DNA of 62,384 nucleotides from Ferrimonas senticii DSM 18821 (GCF_000422665.1 NZ_AUGM01000021.1:1-62384); one strand, 5' to 3'; shown: positions 15,550 through 25,666, numbered from the stretch's first letter. Numbers and translations are program-made. The notes: a model not told the origin generated them from the sequence alone.

Positions 15550-15989
15550 CTTTTGTCGCCGCGAGCCCGCAGCGCTTTGACCGCTTTTGGGCATTGGAAC
15601 AGGCGTGTCACCCACTGCCATGGAGTGAGTCCAACCTATACAGCTGTCTGATGGGCAACTACTGGGGCGAATTGTTATTGGTCGATGGTAAAGCCGCAGG
15701 CTTCTATCTGTTCCAGCAGGTGCTGGATGAGGCCACCTTGGTCAATATCTGCATCCATCCGCAGCAGCAGGGTAAAGGCTTAGGGCAACGGCTGTTACAG
15801 CACGCGCTGGAACAAGCGAAGGCTCGCGATCTGGCGATCTGTTTCTTAGAGGTGCGAGCTGGCAATGCGCCCGCCATCGCGCTGTATCAGCGCTGTGGCT
15901 TTAACCAAGATGCGATCCGTAAAGGCTATTACCCGGCCATCAAAGGGGATGGTCGCGAAGACGCGGTGCTGATGTCGAAGTCGCTGTAA
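15540..15989 (+). CDS. rimI: Ribosomal protein S18-alanine N-acetyltransferase
   Basis: 149 residues from ATG 15540, inside the end of holD. A GNAT enzyme that acetylates the N-terminal alanine of S18 with acetyl-CoA in the cytosol. The acetyl-CoA loop QQQGKGLGQRLL is at about 77-88. EVRAGNAPAIALYQRCGF (about 103-120) contains the catalytic Glu and Tyr region. KGYYPA follows. The length is right for RimI. It is translationally coupled to holD and followed by a terminator. Confidence 0.93.
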   Translation: MDLTFVAASPQRFDRFWALEQACHPLPWSESNLYSCLMGNYWGELLLVDGKAAGFYLFQQVLDEATLVNICIHPQQQGKGLGQRLLQHALEQAKARDLAICFLEVRAGNAPAIALYQRCGFNQDAIRKGYYPAIKGDGREDAVLMSKSL

Positions 15990-15991
15990 AT

Positions 15992-16025
15992 AAACAACCC
16001 GCCATTTGGCGGGTTGTTTGCTTTT
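15992..16025. terminator. Intrinsic terminator
   Basis: AAACAACCCGCC (15992-16003) pairs with GGCGGGTTGTTT (16008-16019), then GCTTTT. It lies between convergent rimI and lipA. Confidence 0.88.
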
Positions 16026-16043
16026 AAGCGGATGTCGTTCAGG

Positions 16044-17012
16044 TTACTTAACTTCTTTGCCTTGCGCTTGCAGATCGGCGTGATAGCTGGAACGCACCAG
16101 CGGACCGCAGGCGGCGTGACTAAAGCCGATCGCTTCGGCGTAGTGTTTGAACTGATCAAACTCCGCCGGTGACATATAGCGTTTTACCGGCAGGTGGTGA
16201 CGGCTCGGCTGTAGATATTGGCCAAGCGTGAGCATATTAACGTCGTGCTCACGCAGATCTTGCAGCACCTGTTTGAGCTCGTCGTCGGTTTCGCCAAGGC
16301 CGACCATCAGGCCGGATTTAGTTGGCACCTCTGGGTGGCGCTGCTTGAACTTTTGCAGCAGCTCTAAGCTCCACTGGTAGCTGGCGCCCGGGCGCGCTTG
16401 GCGGTATAGCCGTGGCGCGGTTTCAAGGTTGTGGTTAAACACATCCGGCGGGCAGGTGCTTAAGATATCCAGTGCCTTGTCGATGCGGCCACGAAAATCT
16501 GGCACCAAGGTTTCGATCTTGATGTGCGGGTTAAGGGCACGGATTTCGCGGATGCAATCGGCAAAGTGCTGGGCGCCGCCGTCACGCAGATCGTCACGGT
16601 CGACCGAGGTCAGCACCACATACTTCAGTTTCATGTCGCGGATGGTGCGGGCCAGCTTGACCGGCTCTTCGGCGTCTGGTTTTAGCGGACGACCGTGGGC
16701 GACATCGCAGAATGGGCAGCGGCGGGTGCAGATCGCCCCCAAAATCATAAAAGTAGCGGTGCCGTGGTGGAAACATTCACTGAGGTTGGGGCAGCTGGCC
16801 TCTTCACAGACGCTGTGCAGGCCATGTTTGCGCATCGCGTGTTTGACCTCGTCAATGCGTTCGCTGGTGGGGGGCAGTTTGATCCGCAGCCAATCGGGCT
16901 TGCGCAGCATCTCGTCACGATTGCTCGGTTCAACTTTAATTGGGATCCGCGCCACCTTGTCGGCATCACGCAGTTTAACCCCAGCTTGCAACTTTACCGG
17001 CTGTTCAGACAT
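16044..17012 (-). CDS. lipA: Lipoyl synthase
   Basis: 322 residues, full length. A radical-SAM enzyme that inserts two sulfur atoms into octanoyl groups on lipoate-dependent proteins. The auxiliary cluster Cys set is in [12 protein letters not shown] (about 74-85) and the radical-SAM CxxxCxxC in [10 protein letters not shown] (about 100-109). The RSSY end motif is present (LVRSSYHAD). The start is ATG 17012, overlapping the end of lipB by 8 bp, so the two consecutive steps of lipoate formation are coupled. Confidence 0.97.
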   Translation of the reverse strand: MSEQPVKLQAGVKLRDADKVARIPIKVEPSNRDEMLRKPDWLRIKLPPTSERIDEVKHAMRKHGLHSVCEEASCPNLSECFHHGTATFMILGAICTRRCPFCDVAHGRPLKPDAEEPVKLARTIRDMKLKYVVLTSVDRDDLRDGGAQHFADCIREIRALNPHIKIETLVPDFRGRIDKALDILSTCPPDVFNHNLETAPRLYRQARPGASYQWSLELLQKFKQRHPEVPTKSGLMVGLGETDDELKQVLQDLREHDVNMLTLGQYLQPSRHHLPVKRYMSPAEFDQFKHYAEAIGFSHAACGPLVRSSYHADLQAQGKEVK

Positions 17013-17751
17013 CGGCTAATCCTTCTACTACTTGCACTTGCTGATAGCCAAGGCGCTCAACAAAGATATCCATTAATTGTTGCCCCAAAAGTTCAATGTC
17101 GGTGGGGCCGCCGAGCTGCTGCAACTGGGTCATCGCCATACCGGCGTAACCGCAGGGATTGATCCGCAAAAACGGCTGCATATCCATATCGACATTCAGT
17201 GCCAAACCATGAAATGACCGCCCTTTGCGAATGCGTAATCCCAGCGAGCAGATCTTGGCGTCATCAACATACACACCGGGGGCGTCGCAGCGCGGTGCTG
17301 AATCAATGCCATGCTGGCTAAGTAAGGTGACGATGGTCTGTTCGATGTCGGTAACCAATTGGCGTACGCCGAGCTTACGCCGGGCGATATCCAGCAGCGG
17401 GTAGGCCACCAGTTGGCCGGGACCGTGGTAGGTAACTTGGCCGCCGCGATCGACGGGGATCACCGGAATGTCGCCGGTATTGAGCAGATGTTCGGCTTTG
17501 CCCGCTTGCCCTTGGGTAAACACCGGCGGGTGCTGCACCAGCCACAGTTCATCGACGCTGTCGTTATCGCGGTTATCGGTAAAGCGTTGCATCGCCTGCC
17601 AGATCGGCAGGTAGTCTTGGATGCCAAGACGGCGGACTATCAGCCGCTGATTAACGGCAAGGGGAGTCGAGCTAGGTGGGCTCGGTGTGACGCTATTGCT
17701 TGGCGGCGGAGTTTCGCTTGAGGCCTCAGCAATCGGGGTATCGGTTCGCAA
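17005..17751 (-). CDS. lipB: Octanoyltransferase
   Basis: 248 residues. It transfers octanoate from acyl carrier protein to lipoyl domains. The motifs [18 protein letters not shown] (about 100-117), [15 protein letters not shown] with the catalytic Lys, and NPCGYAGM with the catalytic Cys (about 200) are all present. The only usable start is TTG 17751, preceded by GGAAGG and bounded by an in-frame stop just upstream. This gives a Pro/Ser/Thr-rich extension of about 30 residues before the usual LipB start. It is followed by overlapping lipA. The gap upstream holds a hairpin and a MITE-like element that separate it from ybeD. Confidence 0.94.
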   Translation of the reverse strand: MRTDTPIAEASSETPPPSNSVTPSPPSSTPLAVNQRLIVRRLGIQDYLPIWQAMQRFTDNRDNDSVDELWLVQHPPVFTQGQAGKAEHLLNTGDIPVIPVDRGGQVTYHGPGQLVAYPLLDIARRKLGVRQLVTDIEQTIVTLLSQHGIDSAPRCDAPGVYVDDAKICSLGLRIRKGRSFHGLALNVDMDMQPFLRINPCGYAGMAMTQLQQLGGPTDIELLGQQLMDIFVERLGYQQVQVVEGLADV

Positions 17752-17842
17752 CGGTTAAGCCTTCCATGCTTACTGCGGGGTGGCTCGATTGTAACCTTGG
17801 AGGCTGGGGTTGTCAGCTTAGACCACGCTGACCAGCGGGGGG

Positions 17843-17871
17843 CTGCTGCCGATTGCGATAATCGGCAGCAG
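17843..17871. terminator. Perfect 12-bp-stem hairpin upstream of lipB
   Basis: CTGCTGCCGATT (17843-17854) pairs with AATCGGCAGCAG (17860-17871) around a 5-nt loop. It has no U-tract on either strand, so a terminator role is uncertain. It could instead be a REP-like unit or part of the lipB leader. Confidence 0.4.
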
Positions 17872-17878
17872 AATATAT

Positions 17879-18125
17879 TAGGGCGTGTTGACCTTTGCCG
17901 TATATTTTTGCGCCCATCATTGGCTACTTGTGAAAGCAAATTGAACTTGGTCGGTTTGTTTTGCTGTTCCGTGGTCACTGAGGGGCGCCTTGCCGGGTCG
18001 GACTAGCAGCTGTCACTCTTCGTCAGACGATTTCGACGTAGAGCCACTATGCCTTCAATCGCAATCCTCGATTGACAGCCGCTATCCTCGACCAAATTCC
18101 GAACACCAAACGTCAACACGCCCTA
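17879..18125. mobile_element. MITE-like element, 243 bp, flanked by TA
   Basis: Inverted ends GGGCGTGTTGAC (17881-17892) and GTCAACACGCCC (18112-18123) are perfect for 12 bp, with partial similarity further in. The dinucleotide TA stands immediately outside both ends, as expected from a TA target duplication (IS630/mariner or some IS5 relatives). No transposase or other open frame is inside. It has inserted between ybeD and lipB, which are adjacent in related genomes. Confidence 0.75.
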
Positions 18126-18133
18126 GTAAAGGC

Positions 18134-18397
18134 TTACAGTACGCCTTTTACGCCTTCCAGCTTAGCCAGTTCGGTGTACAGGGTTTCGATCTGCTCTTTG
18201 CTGTGCACGGTGCAGTTTACGCCGACCGAAATGTAGGTGCCCTTGGCGGATGGCTTGATGGTTGGGATGTAGTCACCTGGACAGTGCTGCTGCAGCACCG
18301 CAACCACGCGTTCCGCTAGGGTGTCGCTTTTTAGGCCCAGCACTTTAAATGGGAAAGCGCATGGAAATTCCAGCAGTTCATCAAACTTAGTTTGCAT
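18134..18397 (-). CDS. ybeD: YbeD/DUF493 family protein
   Basis: 87 residues, usual length. A small ferredoxin-fold, ACT-like protein. It starts [21 protein letters not shown], and the C-terminal half ([21 protein letters not shown]) is typical. Its role is unknown, though it is conserved between dacA and lipB in enterobacteria, and so is loosely linked to lipoate synthesis. Here it is separated from both neighbours by repeats. The start is ATG 18397. Confidence 0.93.
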   Translation of the reverse strand: MQTKFDELLEFPCAFPFKVLGLKSDTLAERVVAVLQQHCPGDYIPTIKPSAKGTYISVGVNCTVHSKEQIETLYTELAKLEGVKGVL

Positions 18398-18662
18398 GAG
18401 AGGCTCCGATAGTACTTCGTCAATCTAATCTTGGCGCAGATATTAGGGTGGGGCGGGGATAAATCAAGGGGCACAGTCTAATTCGTAGTCGCGAATAAGT
18501 TTGTGGGATCTAGATGGTTGGCTCTCTCAGTTCGCAGCATTTCTTGGTCGCCGGAGGCGAAGATAAAAGCGAGTTGGTAGCAATTAGTTCGCAGTCGTTA
18601 GTAAGAACAGAGCCAAAGCCCATTAGTGATAGCTAATTAACACCACAATTCCATAGCTATTA

Positions 18663-18806
18663 GCCTCCGGCGGGCAAGGGCTGCGCCCTCTGCACACCCG
18701 AAAGCCTCCAACACGGCGACAGCCGAGGGCAGGATGCCCGAGAGGCTCTCGTCAACCTTGGAGGCTAAGGGGAATCCAAAGGGCACAGCCCTTGGCCGCC
18801 GGAGGC
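18663..18806. repeat. Dispersed mosaic intergenic repeat, copy C (short form)
   Basis: Complete 144-bp copy with perfect inverted ends GCCTCCGGCGG (18663-18673) and CCGCCGGAGGC (18796-18806). Read on the minus strand it has the same left block (AAGGGCTGTGCCCTTTGG then CCTCCAAGGTTGACG), the central GGGCATCCTGCCC hairpin and the right block of copies B and D, with the long middle missing. A lone end CGCCGGAGGCGAA is at 18549-18561. The flank ATAGCTATTAG just outside the left end is shared with 32632-32650. The rest of 18398-18662 shows nothing else. Confidence 0.8.
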
Positions 18807-18868
18807 AAAGGCTACGAAGTACTGCGGTGCTATAACAAGTCGAAACACCGACCTGCCAATCAACAATC

Positions 18869-18886
18869 CCGCGAACACGTTCGCGG
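18869..18886. repeat. REP-like 18-bp palindrome
   Basis: CCGCGAACACGTTCGCGG followed by CTAC. The same unit with the centre changed to GT is at 7935-7952, also followed by CTAC. A short dispersed palindrome independent of the larger repeat. Confidence 0.6.
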
Positions 18887-18949
18887 CTACCTATTGCGGT
18901 GAGAACGAGTGGCTTTCGTCAACCTTGGCGGTGGGCAAGAATCCCGCCT

Positions 18950-18977
18950 AAAAAAAGAGCGCCAACGCGGCGCTCTT
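18950..18977 (-). terminator. Intrinsic terminator of the dacA transcript
   Basis: On the minus strand AAGAGCGCC pairs with GGCGCTCTT (18969-18977/18955-18963) and is followed by a run of T. Confidence 0.88.
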
Positions 18978-19022
18978 ACTGATAACTAACAACTGATAAC
19001 CATCAACTGCTCTTTTCTGGCT

Positions 19023-20210
19023 CTAACCGAAAATCGATTTGAACAGCAGTTTGAAGTAGTCCATCAGCTTGGAGAACCAGCTGCCTTCTTGCACGTCTTC
19101 CAGAACCATCAGTGGGTAGCTAGCGATATCCTGTCCGTCCAAGCGGAAGTACAGGGTACCCACTTGGGCGCCACGGGACAGCGGTGCTTGCAGCTCGTCG
19201 TTCAGTTCAAACTCCGCCTGCATGTTGGCGGCTTGGCCACGGTACAGGGTGATTGGGGTATCAGCCAGCACGCCCAACTTCACTTCCGGCTTATCGCCGT
19301 ACCAGATTGGCTGGGTTACGAAGGTATCGCCCGCTTTGTATGGGGTCACGGTTTCGAAGAAGCGGAAGCCGTAGTTCAGCAGCTTTTTGCTCTCCGCTTG
19401 GCGGTTGTTGGCGCCTTCGTTGCCGTTACGACCTTTAACGCCCATCACTACCGCGATCAGACGCATATCGTCACGGGTTGCCGATGACACCAGTGAGTAA
19501 CCGGCGTCGTTGGTGTAACCGGTTTTAACGCCATCGACGTTGATGGAGCGATCCCATAGCAAGCCGTTGCGGTTATCGGTGGTGATGTTGTTGTAGGTGA
19601 ACGATTTTTGCGAGTGCAGTGCGTAGTACTCAGGCAGATCGCGGATCAGCGCTTGGGTCAGAATCGCCATATCGTAAGCACTGGATTGCTGATTGTTGGC
19701 GTCCAGACCGTGTGGGTTTTCGAAGATCGAATCGTTCATCTTCAGCTCGGCGGCCCAGGTGTTCATCAGATGGGCAAAGCCATCGACGCTGCCGGCGATG
19801 TGTTCCGAGATCGCCACGGTGGCATCGTTACCGGAAGCCACCACCATACCTTGATAGAGCTTATCCAGAGTGACGGTGTCGCCCTCTTTCAGCCACATCA
19901 GCGATGAGCCTTTGAGTTTACGGTTCTGCGCCCAAGCATTAACCGAGACAGTGATCTCATCATCTAGGCTAACGCGGCCGGATTTTAGCTCTTGCCCCAG
20001 TACGTAGGAGGTCATGATTTTGGTCAGACTGGCTGGTGCGCGTTGCAGGTGCATGTTGGACTCGACCAGCACTTTACCAGTGTTGTAGTCCATCAGTACG
20101 TAGGCTTCGGCGGCAACCGCAGGGGCGTTAGGCACCACTACTGGAGCGGCCGCAGCGGCGGCACTGAACATCATTGAGGCGCAGAGCAAGGTGTGTTTGA
20201 GCAATCTCAT
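19023..20210 (-). CDS. dacA: D-alanyl-D-alanine carboxypeptidase, PBP5 type
   Basis: 395 residues. Signal peptide about 1-22. A periplasmic serine DD-carboxypeptidase that trims the terminal D-Ala from murein pentapeptides. The nucleophile motif SLTK is at Ser61-Lys64, SGN in VVASGNDATVAI (about 120), and KTG in VDGVKTGYTND (about 225). A PBP5 C-terminal beta domain follows, and the final amphipathic helix (SWFSKLMDYFKLLFKS) anchors it to the membrane surface. It is the last gene of the cell-wall operon and ends in a terminator. Confidence 0.97.
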   Translation of the reverse strand: MRLLKHTLLCASMMFSAAAAAAPVVVPNAPAVAAEAYVLMDYNTGKVLVESNMHLQRAPASLTKIMTSYVLGQELKSGRVSLDDEITVSVNAWAQNRKLKGSSLMWLKEGDTVTLDKLYQGMVVASGNDATVAISEHIAGSVDGFAHLMNTWAAELKMNDSIFENPHGLDANNQQSSAYDMAILTQALIRDLPEYYALHSQKSFTYNNITTDNRNGLLWDRSINVDGVKTGYTNDAGYSLVSSATRDDMRLIAVVMGVKGRNGNEGANNRQAESKKLLNYGFRFFETVTPYKAGDTFVTQPIWYGDKPEVKLGVLADTPITLYRGQAANMQAEFELNDELQAPLSRGAQVGTLYFRLDGQDIASYPLMVLEDVQEGSWFSKLMDYFKLLFKSIFG

Positions 20211-20267
20211 GTCGGTTGTTTTTTTCGCTTTTGGTCAGTGGTCGTCGCAGCTTCGACGACCCAAAAA

Positions 20268-21164
20268 TTAATTGGTAATGGCCGGTTCAATCAGCTTAAA
20301 AGCGCCGTTGTAGCCTGCGGCACGCAGCTGTTTGAGCAGATCTTCGGTGCGCGCCATGGTGGCGAACGGCCCAAGCTGCAGTTTATACAAGCTGTTATCT
20401 TGAGTCACCCGCGAAGGTACTGAGTATTCGGCAGAAAGTCGCTGCTTTAGTTCCCCGATGGTGACCTGATTGCCGCTGGCAACCACCTGGATAAAGTGAT
20501 TTTCAGCAGCGCTGGCAGGAATGGTTACCAGCGCTTGCTGTGGCTGCAGTTGCTCTACCGGTGGTGTCAGTGCGCCAATTTCCAACTCGGTGCCACTGGC
20601 GTTGACCAATGGTTCGCCGGCTAACACCCCTTGGCTGTGCTGGTCGGCAAAATGGTAGGCCTGAACTCGTACGATGGCGGTGCCGGTTTTAAGCATATCC
20701 AGCGCCGCTGCGGCGGCGTAGGAGAGATCAATCTCGCGGTCGCCGTGGAATGGACCACGGTCGTTGACGCGAACCACGATGCTTCGCTGGTTGGCCTGAT
20801 TGGTCACTTTCACGTAAGTCGGCAGCGGCAACGATTTGTGCGCGGCGCTGAAACCGTACATGTCATAGCTTTCGCCGTTGGAGGTTAAGTGGCCATGAAA
20901 CTTTTGCCCGTACCACGAGGCGGTGCCGGTTTTATCAAAGCCTGCTGCCGATGGCAGCACTTGATATTCGATGCCCCGCACCACGTAGCTGGATTTGTTG
21001 CCACCGCGACTTTTCGGTTCATAGCGCGGCTGCGGTTGTTCCAAATGGGACAACGTTGGGGCGGATTCTGGGGCGTGGTCTTGGTCGATGTCATAGCGAT
21101 CTTCAGGGCCGCTGGCGCAGCCCCCAAGGATCAGTAACAACAGCGCAGAGAGGCGTTTACTCAC
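20268..21164 (-). CDS. rlpA: Septal-ring lipoprotein / lytic transglycosylase RlpA
   Basis: 298 residues from GTG 21164, overlapping the mltB stop in GTGA. Lipobox LGGC (Cys about 15). The double-psi beta-barrel domain (about 70-165) contains TASWYGQKFHGHLTSNGE and VVRVNDRGPFHGDREIDLS, the conserved acidic residues of the murein-cleaving members. The C-terminal SPOR domain (about 215-295, with FIQVVASGNQ and YKLQLGPF) binds denuded glycan at the septum. It sits between mltB and dacA in the rod-shape operon. Confidence 0.95.
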   Translation of the reverse strand: MSKRLSALLLLILGGCASGPEDRYDIDQDHAPESAPTLSHLEQPQPRYEPKSRGGNKSSYVVRGIEYQVLPSAAGFDKTGTASWYGQKFHGHLTSNGESYDMYGFSAAHKSLPLPTYVKVTNQANQRSIVVRVNDRGPFHGDREIDLSYAAAAALDMLKTGTAIVRVQAYHFADQHSQGVLAGEPLVNASGTELEIGALTPPVEQLQPQQALVTIPASAAENHFIQVVASGNQVTIGELKQRLSAEYSVPSRVTQDNSLYKLQLGPFATMARTEDLLKQLRAAGYNGAFKLIEPAITN

Positions 21165-22153
21165 GAACGTTTGGCCTGTTTCAGTTGTTGGCTAAATTGC
21201 CACACCGCCATAGCGTACAGCGGGCTGTGGTTGTAGCGGGTAATGCTGTAAAAGTTGGGATAGACCAGATGGTATTGCACTGCATCCGCAGCGCTGTCGA
21301 GTTTCAACAGCCCCAGCGCCGCGCCTTCATCGCCATTGATGGCAATCCCTGCTTGCTGTAGCGCGCTGGCGCTGTGGGACAGCTTCTTGCCATTCCACAG
21401 CAGGCTTTCGACCGCGGCGGCATCGCTGACGCTAACGGTTTGCTCTACCGGTTGGCCTTTTTGCCAGTTATGGCGAGCAAAGTAGTTGGCCACCGAACCG
21501 ATGGCGTCACGGCGGTTGTTGATCAGATCGCGTTTGCCGTCGCCATCAAAATCGACCGCATAGGCTTGGTAGCTGGAGGGGATAAACTGGCCTAAGCCCA
21601 TGGCACCAGCGTAGGAGCCCAGTGGCTGATCCAGCGGCCAACCCTGCTCACTGGCCAATTGCAGGAAGTGGCCCAGTTCTTTGCGAAAGAATGTCTGTCG
21701 TGGTGGGTAGTGGAAACCCAAGGTGTAGAGTGCATCCAATACCTTGTGCTTGCCCAGATGACGGCCATACAGGGTTTCGACGCCGATGATAGCGACCACG
21801 ATTTCCGGCTCTACGCCAAATTCGGCGTAGGCGTCATTCAGCGCTTGTTCGTTCTGCTGCCAGAACTCAAGGCCGGCTTGCAGGCGTGCTTCAGTGTGGA
21901 AGATGGTGCGGTACTGATACCACGGCTTGGCTTCCCATGGGCGGGTGATGGCGTCGATGATCCCTTGTTGGCGTTCGGCCTGAGCAAGAGCGTTATCCAG
22001 CACCTCAGTGCTGACCCCTTTGCTCTGCCACGTTTGCCGGAATTGCTCTAGCTCAGCGCTCATCTCGGCACTGGTCGGCGCGGTGTTGGCGGCGCAAACT
22101 GCGCCGCTGGCCAGCAGCGTCAATGCTGCCAGGGTCTGAGTAATCCTGCTCAT
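21161..22153 (-). CDS. mltB: Membrane-bound lytic murein transglycosylase B family
   Basis: 330 residues from ATG 22153, chosen for AAGGA upstream and the signal peptide that then follows (about 1-22). Cleaves the glycan backbone, leaving 1,6-anhydro ends, in the periplasm. The catalytic Glu is in GVETLYGRHLGKHKV (Glu126), with GAMGLGQFIPSSYQ and the calcium-site-like DFDGDGKRDL downstream. No clear lipobox is seen, so it may be soluble rather than a lipoprotein as in E. coli MltB. Coupled to rlpA. mltB in this slot is a Shewanella-like trait. Confidence 0.93.
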   Translation of the reverse strand: MSRITQTLAALTLLASGAVCAANTAPTSAEMSAELEQFRQTWQSKGVSTEVLDNALAQAERQQGIIDAITRPWEAKPWYQYRTIFHTEARLQAGLEFWQQNEQALNDAYAEFGVEPEIVVAIIGVETLYGRHLGKHKVLDALYTLGFHYPPRQTFFRKELGHFLQLASEQGWPLDQPLGSYAGAMGLGQFIPSSYQAYAVDFDGDGKRDLINNRRDAIGSVANYFARHNWQKGQPVEQTVSVSDAAAVESLLWNGKKLSHSASALQQAGIAINGDEGAALGLLKLDSAADAVQYHLVYPNFYSITRYNHSPLYAMAVWQFSQQLKQAKRS

Positions 22154-22227
22154 GATGTCCTTAACTGTTGCTGCCAACGCCCTCGATGGAGGGCATTGGC
22201 GTGGTTGTTCTTTGTTGGTTCTCGCGA

Positions 22228-23337
22228 CTAGCGCGAGATAAACCGTCGATGGGTTTGAATGGCCATCAGGATGCCAAAGCCGGCCATCAATGTCAGCATT
22301 GATGTGCCGCCGTAGGACACCAGTGGCAACGGCACGCCCACCACTGGCAGCAGACCGGAGACCATGCCGATGTTCACAAACAGATAGACGAAGAAGGTCA
22401 GGGTGATGGAACCGGCCAGCAGTCGCGCAAACGGGGTTTGGGCGTTGGCGGCAATCACCAAGCCGCGGCCGATGATGTACAGGTACATCAGCAGCAGCAG
22501 GATCACCCCAAGAAAACCAAACTCTTCACCCAATACCGCGAAGATAAAGTCGGTGTGGCGCTCTGGCAGGAAGTCGAGCTGCGACTGGGTGCCGTGCAGC
22601 CAGCCTTTGCCTTCTATGCCACCGGAGCCAATGGCGATCTTGGACTGGATGATGTGATAGCCAGCGCCGAGCGGATCTTTTTCTGGATCCAGTAGGGTTT
22701 CCACCCGAGTGCGCTGGTAATCCTTCATCAAGTAAAACCACAGGATCGGCAGAAACCCCATCAGCGCCACAAAGCAGCTGCCGATCACCGCCCAGCTCAT
22801 GCCGGAGAGAAACAGCACGAACACTCCAGACGCGGCCACCAGAATCGAGGTGCCGAGATCGGGCTGAGAGGCGATAAGTAGGGTCGGGATCAGCAAAATC
22901 GCGGCGCCGCCGAGCAGATGACGTTTCTTCGGCGGCAGTGGGAATTGACTGATGTACCACGCCATCATGATTGGAAACGCCAGCTTCATGATCTCCGACG
23001 GCTGGAACTCCATAAAGCCGAGGTTGAGCCAGCGGCGCGCGCCTTTGTTGATCACCCCGAACAGATCCACCGCGACTAACAGTAGGGTGCCGACGATAAA
23101 GATCGGCAGCGCCCAGCGGCGCCAGAAATCGGGAGGAAACTGGGCTAGTACGAACAGCACGAATAGGCCCAAGCCGATCCGCACCAGTTGCCGCTCCAGC
23201 ATTGCGAGGCTTTCGCCACTGGCGCTGTACAGCACCATAAGGCCATACCCCATCAGCACCAGCAGGCCGCAGAGCAGCGGCAAGTCGATGTGCAGGCGGG
23301 TCCAGATATTAGGGGCTTTATTGCCGGCCTGACTCAT
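22228..23337 (-). CDS. rodA: Rod-shape peptidoglycan glycosyltransferase RodA
   Basis: 369 residues with about 10 membrane segments. A SEDS-family glycan polymerase that works with PBP2 in lateral wall growth. The SEDS motifs are visible: [15 protein letters not shown] (about 110-125), [21 protein letters not shown] (about 225), [20 protein letters not shown] (about 250-270) with the catalytic-region Asp, and [13 protein letters not shown] near the end. The start ATG overlaps the mrdA stop (ATGA). Confidence 0.97.
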   Translation of the reverse strand: MSQAGNKAPNIWTRLHIDLPLLCGLLVLMGYGLMVLYSASGESLAMLERQLVRIGLGLFVLFVLAQFPPDFWRRWALPIFIVGTLLLVAVDLFGVINKGARRWLNLGFMEFQPSEIMKLAFPIMMAWYISQFPLPPKKRHLLGGAAILLIPTLLIASQPDLGTSILVAASGVFVLFLSGMSWAVIGSCFVALMGFLPILWFYLMKDYQRTRVETLLDPEKDPLGAGYHIIQSKIAIGSGGIEGKGWLHGTQSQLDFLPERHTDFIFAVLGEEFGFLGVILLLLMYLYIIGRGLVIAANAQTPFARLLAGSITLTFFVYLFVNIGMVSGLLPVVGVPLPLVSYGGTSMLTLMAGFGILMAIQTHRRFISR

Positions 23338-25202
23338 GGCGTAGGCTCCTTCGGGATCAGGTATTCATCAAACAGGGCGCGGGCGACGGGGCCGGCATTG
23401 GCGCCACCCCAGCCGGCGTTTTCTAACACAATCGCCAACACGATTTGCGGATCGTCGAACGGTGCATAGCCGACAAACAGGGCGTTATCGCGTAGGTGTT
23501 CGGCGACGTTGTCTTCGTCGTATTCGGCGTCTTCGGCTAGGCCAAATACCTGACCGGTACCGGTTTTGACCGCCGACTTGTAGGGGGCGTCGTTGAACTG
23601 GTTGTAACCACTGCCGCCGGGCTTATGAGCGGTCAGATACATTGCTCGTTGCACACTGTGCCAAGCGTTGGCGTTGTTCAACACCATCGGTTCTTGCTCG
23701 GGATACGGCACCGGCAGGCGTTCGCCTTCGATGCTGACTCCTTGCAGGAAGTGCGGCACCACGCGGCGGCCGCTGTTGGCCAGAATCGCGGTGGAGTTCG
23801 CCAGCTGCAGTGGCGTCGCGGTCCAGTAGCCTTGGCCAATGCCGACCGAGATGGTATCGCCGATGTACCATGGCTCTTTGTACTTGCGCTTTTTCCATTC
23901 GCGAGTCGGCAGGTTGCCCGACGACTCCTCGTACAGATCAATGCCGGTACTGGCACCAAAACCAAAGCGCCCCATAAAGTCGCTGATGTCGTTGATGCCG
24001 GTGTTGTAGGCCAGCTCATAGAAATAGATATCGCAGGAGGAGGCGATCGCTTTGTCCAGATCGACCCAGCCATGGCCCCAGCGTTTCCAGTCGCGGTATT
24101 TGCGCTCTACCCCAGGGATCTGCCACCAACCTGGATCCCACACTTTGGTTTTCTCGGTCACCACCCCTTTTTCCAAACCCAGCAAGGCCAAGTGTGGTTT
24201 GACGGTGGAGGCGGGGGCGTATTGGCCTTGGGTGGCGCGGTTGATCAGCGGCCGGTCTTTGTTGTTCAAGGCGGCGTAATCTTTGCTGCTGATGCCGTTA
24301 ACGAACAGGTTGGGATCGTAGCTGGGGCTGGAGACCATCGCCAAAATGCCACCATCGCGCGGATCCATCGCGACCACGGCGCCGCGACGTCCTGCCAATA
24401 ACTCTTCCGCTTTCAGTTGCAGATTAAGATCCAGCGACAGGAACAAGTCTTGGCCGGCGATTGGATCTTTGGCGTTGATGGTACGAACGATACGGCCGCG
24501 GTTGTTAACCTCGACCTCGCGCATGCCGGGCTCGCCATGCAACGCGCCTTCGTAATAGCGCTCGATCCCTTGCTTGCCAATGGTGCGGCTGGCGGCGTAA
24601 CGGGCGTCTTCACCGCGCTCTTCAATCCGCTGCAGATCGCGGTTATTGATGCGGGCGGTGTAGCCCATTAGGTGAGTTAAGCTGGCGCTGTAGGGGTAGT
24701 TGCGCTTCAGACCGCCATCGACTTGAAAGCCCGGGAAACGGTGACTGTTGACCGCAAAGGTCGCCACTTGCTCTTCACTGAGCTGATTCATCAGCGCCAG
24801 TGGTTTAAAGCGACGGTGGCCACGCAGGCGTTGCTTAAAGTCGTCGATGTCTTCGGCAGACAGCGGCAATACCGTTTGGATATCGGCCAGCTGGGCGTCC
24901 ATATCGTCGACCCGCTCGGGGATCACATCCAAGCTGAATACCGGCTGGTTATCTGCCAGCAAGGTGCCGTGGCGATCGTAGATCAGACCACGGTTGGGCG
25001 CGGTTGGGATCAACCGGATGCGGTTATCATCGGCGCGAGTTTCGTAGGTGTCGTACTGAACAATCTGCAACTTGTACATATTGACCAGCAGCACCATAAA
25101 CAGCGCAACCACAAAGCCGAAGGCGACGATGGCACGACGGCTGAAAAGAGCGGATTCCGCGGCGTGATCGCGGATCGCAGTGCGCTGTTTATAGCGTTTC
25201 AT
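23334..25202 (-). CDS. mrdA: Penicillin-binding protein 2
   Basis: 622 residues from ATG 25202, which overlaps the rlmH stop. A longer frame would enter rlmH. The monofunctional transpeptidase of the elongasome, a partner of RodA. N-terminal membrane anchor (about 20-42), then the dimerisation/pedestal domain. The active Ser is in the STVK of [15 protein letters not shown] (about 330), SCD in [12 protein letters not shown] (about 385), and KTGT in [13 protein letters not shown] (about 545). Length normal. Confidence 0.97.
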   Translation of the reverse strand: MKRYKQRTAIRDHAAESALFSRRAIVAFGFVVALFMVLLVNMYKLQIVQYDTYETRADDNRIRLIPTAPNRGLIYDRHGTLLADNQPVFSLDVIPERVDDMDAQLADIQTVLPLSAEDIDDFKQRLRGHRRFKPLALMNQLSEEQVATFAVNSHRFPGFQVDGGLKRNYPYSASLTHLMGYTARINNRDLQRIEERGEDARYAASRTIGKQGIERYYEGALHGEPGMREVEVNNRGRIVRTINAKDPIAGQDLFLSLDLNLQLKAEELLAGRRGAVVAMDPRDGGILAMVSSPSYDPNLFVNGISSKDYAALNNKDRPLINRATQGQYAPASTVKPHLALLGLEKGVVTEKTKVWDPGWWQIPGVERKYRDWKRWGHGWVDLDKAIASSCDIYFYELAYNTGINDISDFMGRFGFGASTGIDLYEESSGNLPTREWKKRKYKEPWYIGDTISVGIGQGYWTATPLQLANSTAILANSGRRVVPHFLQGVSIEGERLPVPYPEQEPMVLNNANAWHSVQRAMYLTAHKPGGSGYNQFNDAPYKSAVKTGTGQVFGLAEDAEYDEDNVAEHLRDNALFVGYAPFDDPQIVLAIVLENAGWGGANAGPVARALFDEYLIPKEPTP

Positions 25203-25666
25203 TCGCGATGATAAGGGTGATTGTTGTTGATGCTCCAAGCGCGGTAGAGGCTTTCCGCCATCACAATCCGCACCAGCGGGTGAGGCAGGGTCAAATTAGA
25301 CAGTGACCAGCTTTGCTCCGCCGCTTGTTTTACCATTGGCGCCAGTCCTTCTGGACCGCCAATCATGATCGCCACATCGCGGCCATCCAGCTGCCAACGG
25401 GTCAGCTGCTGGGCCAATTGCGGAGTGTCCCAAGGCTTACCTGGGATATCCAACGTGACGATATGACACCCTTGCGCCGCCGCTAACATCGCTTCGCCCT
25501 CTTTATCGAGAATGCGTGGGATGTCGGCATTTTTGCCGCGCTTGCCGGCGGGGATCTCGATAAGCTCTAGGCCAAGATCCCGCGGGAAGCGGCGCTGGTA
25601 TTCTAAAAAGCCCTCGGTAACCCATTTTGGCATTTTGGTGCCGACGGCGATCAGTTTTAGCTTCAT
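25199..25666 (-). CDS. rlmH: 23S rRNA (pseudouridine-1915 N3) methyltransferase
   Basis: 155 residues. A SPOUT-class methyltransferase that acts on the assembled 70S ribosome at pseudouridine 1915. The starting [16 protein letters not shown], the cofactor loop MIGGPEGL (about 103-110) and [20 protein letters not shown] with the final YHRE are all typical. It follows rsfS by 9 bp and is coupled to mrdA. Confidence 0.97.
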   Translation of the reverse strand: MKLKLIAVGTKMPKWVTEGFLEYQRRFPRDLGLELIEIPAGKRGKNADIPRILDKEGEAMLAAAQGCHIVTLDIPGKPWDTPQLAQQLTRWQLDGRDVAIMIGGPEGLAPMVKQAAEQSWSLSNLTLPHPLVRIVMAESLYRAWSINNNHPYHRE

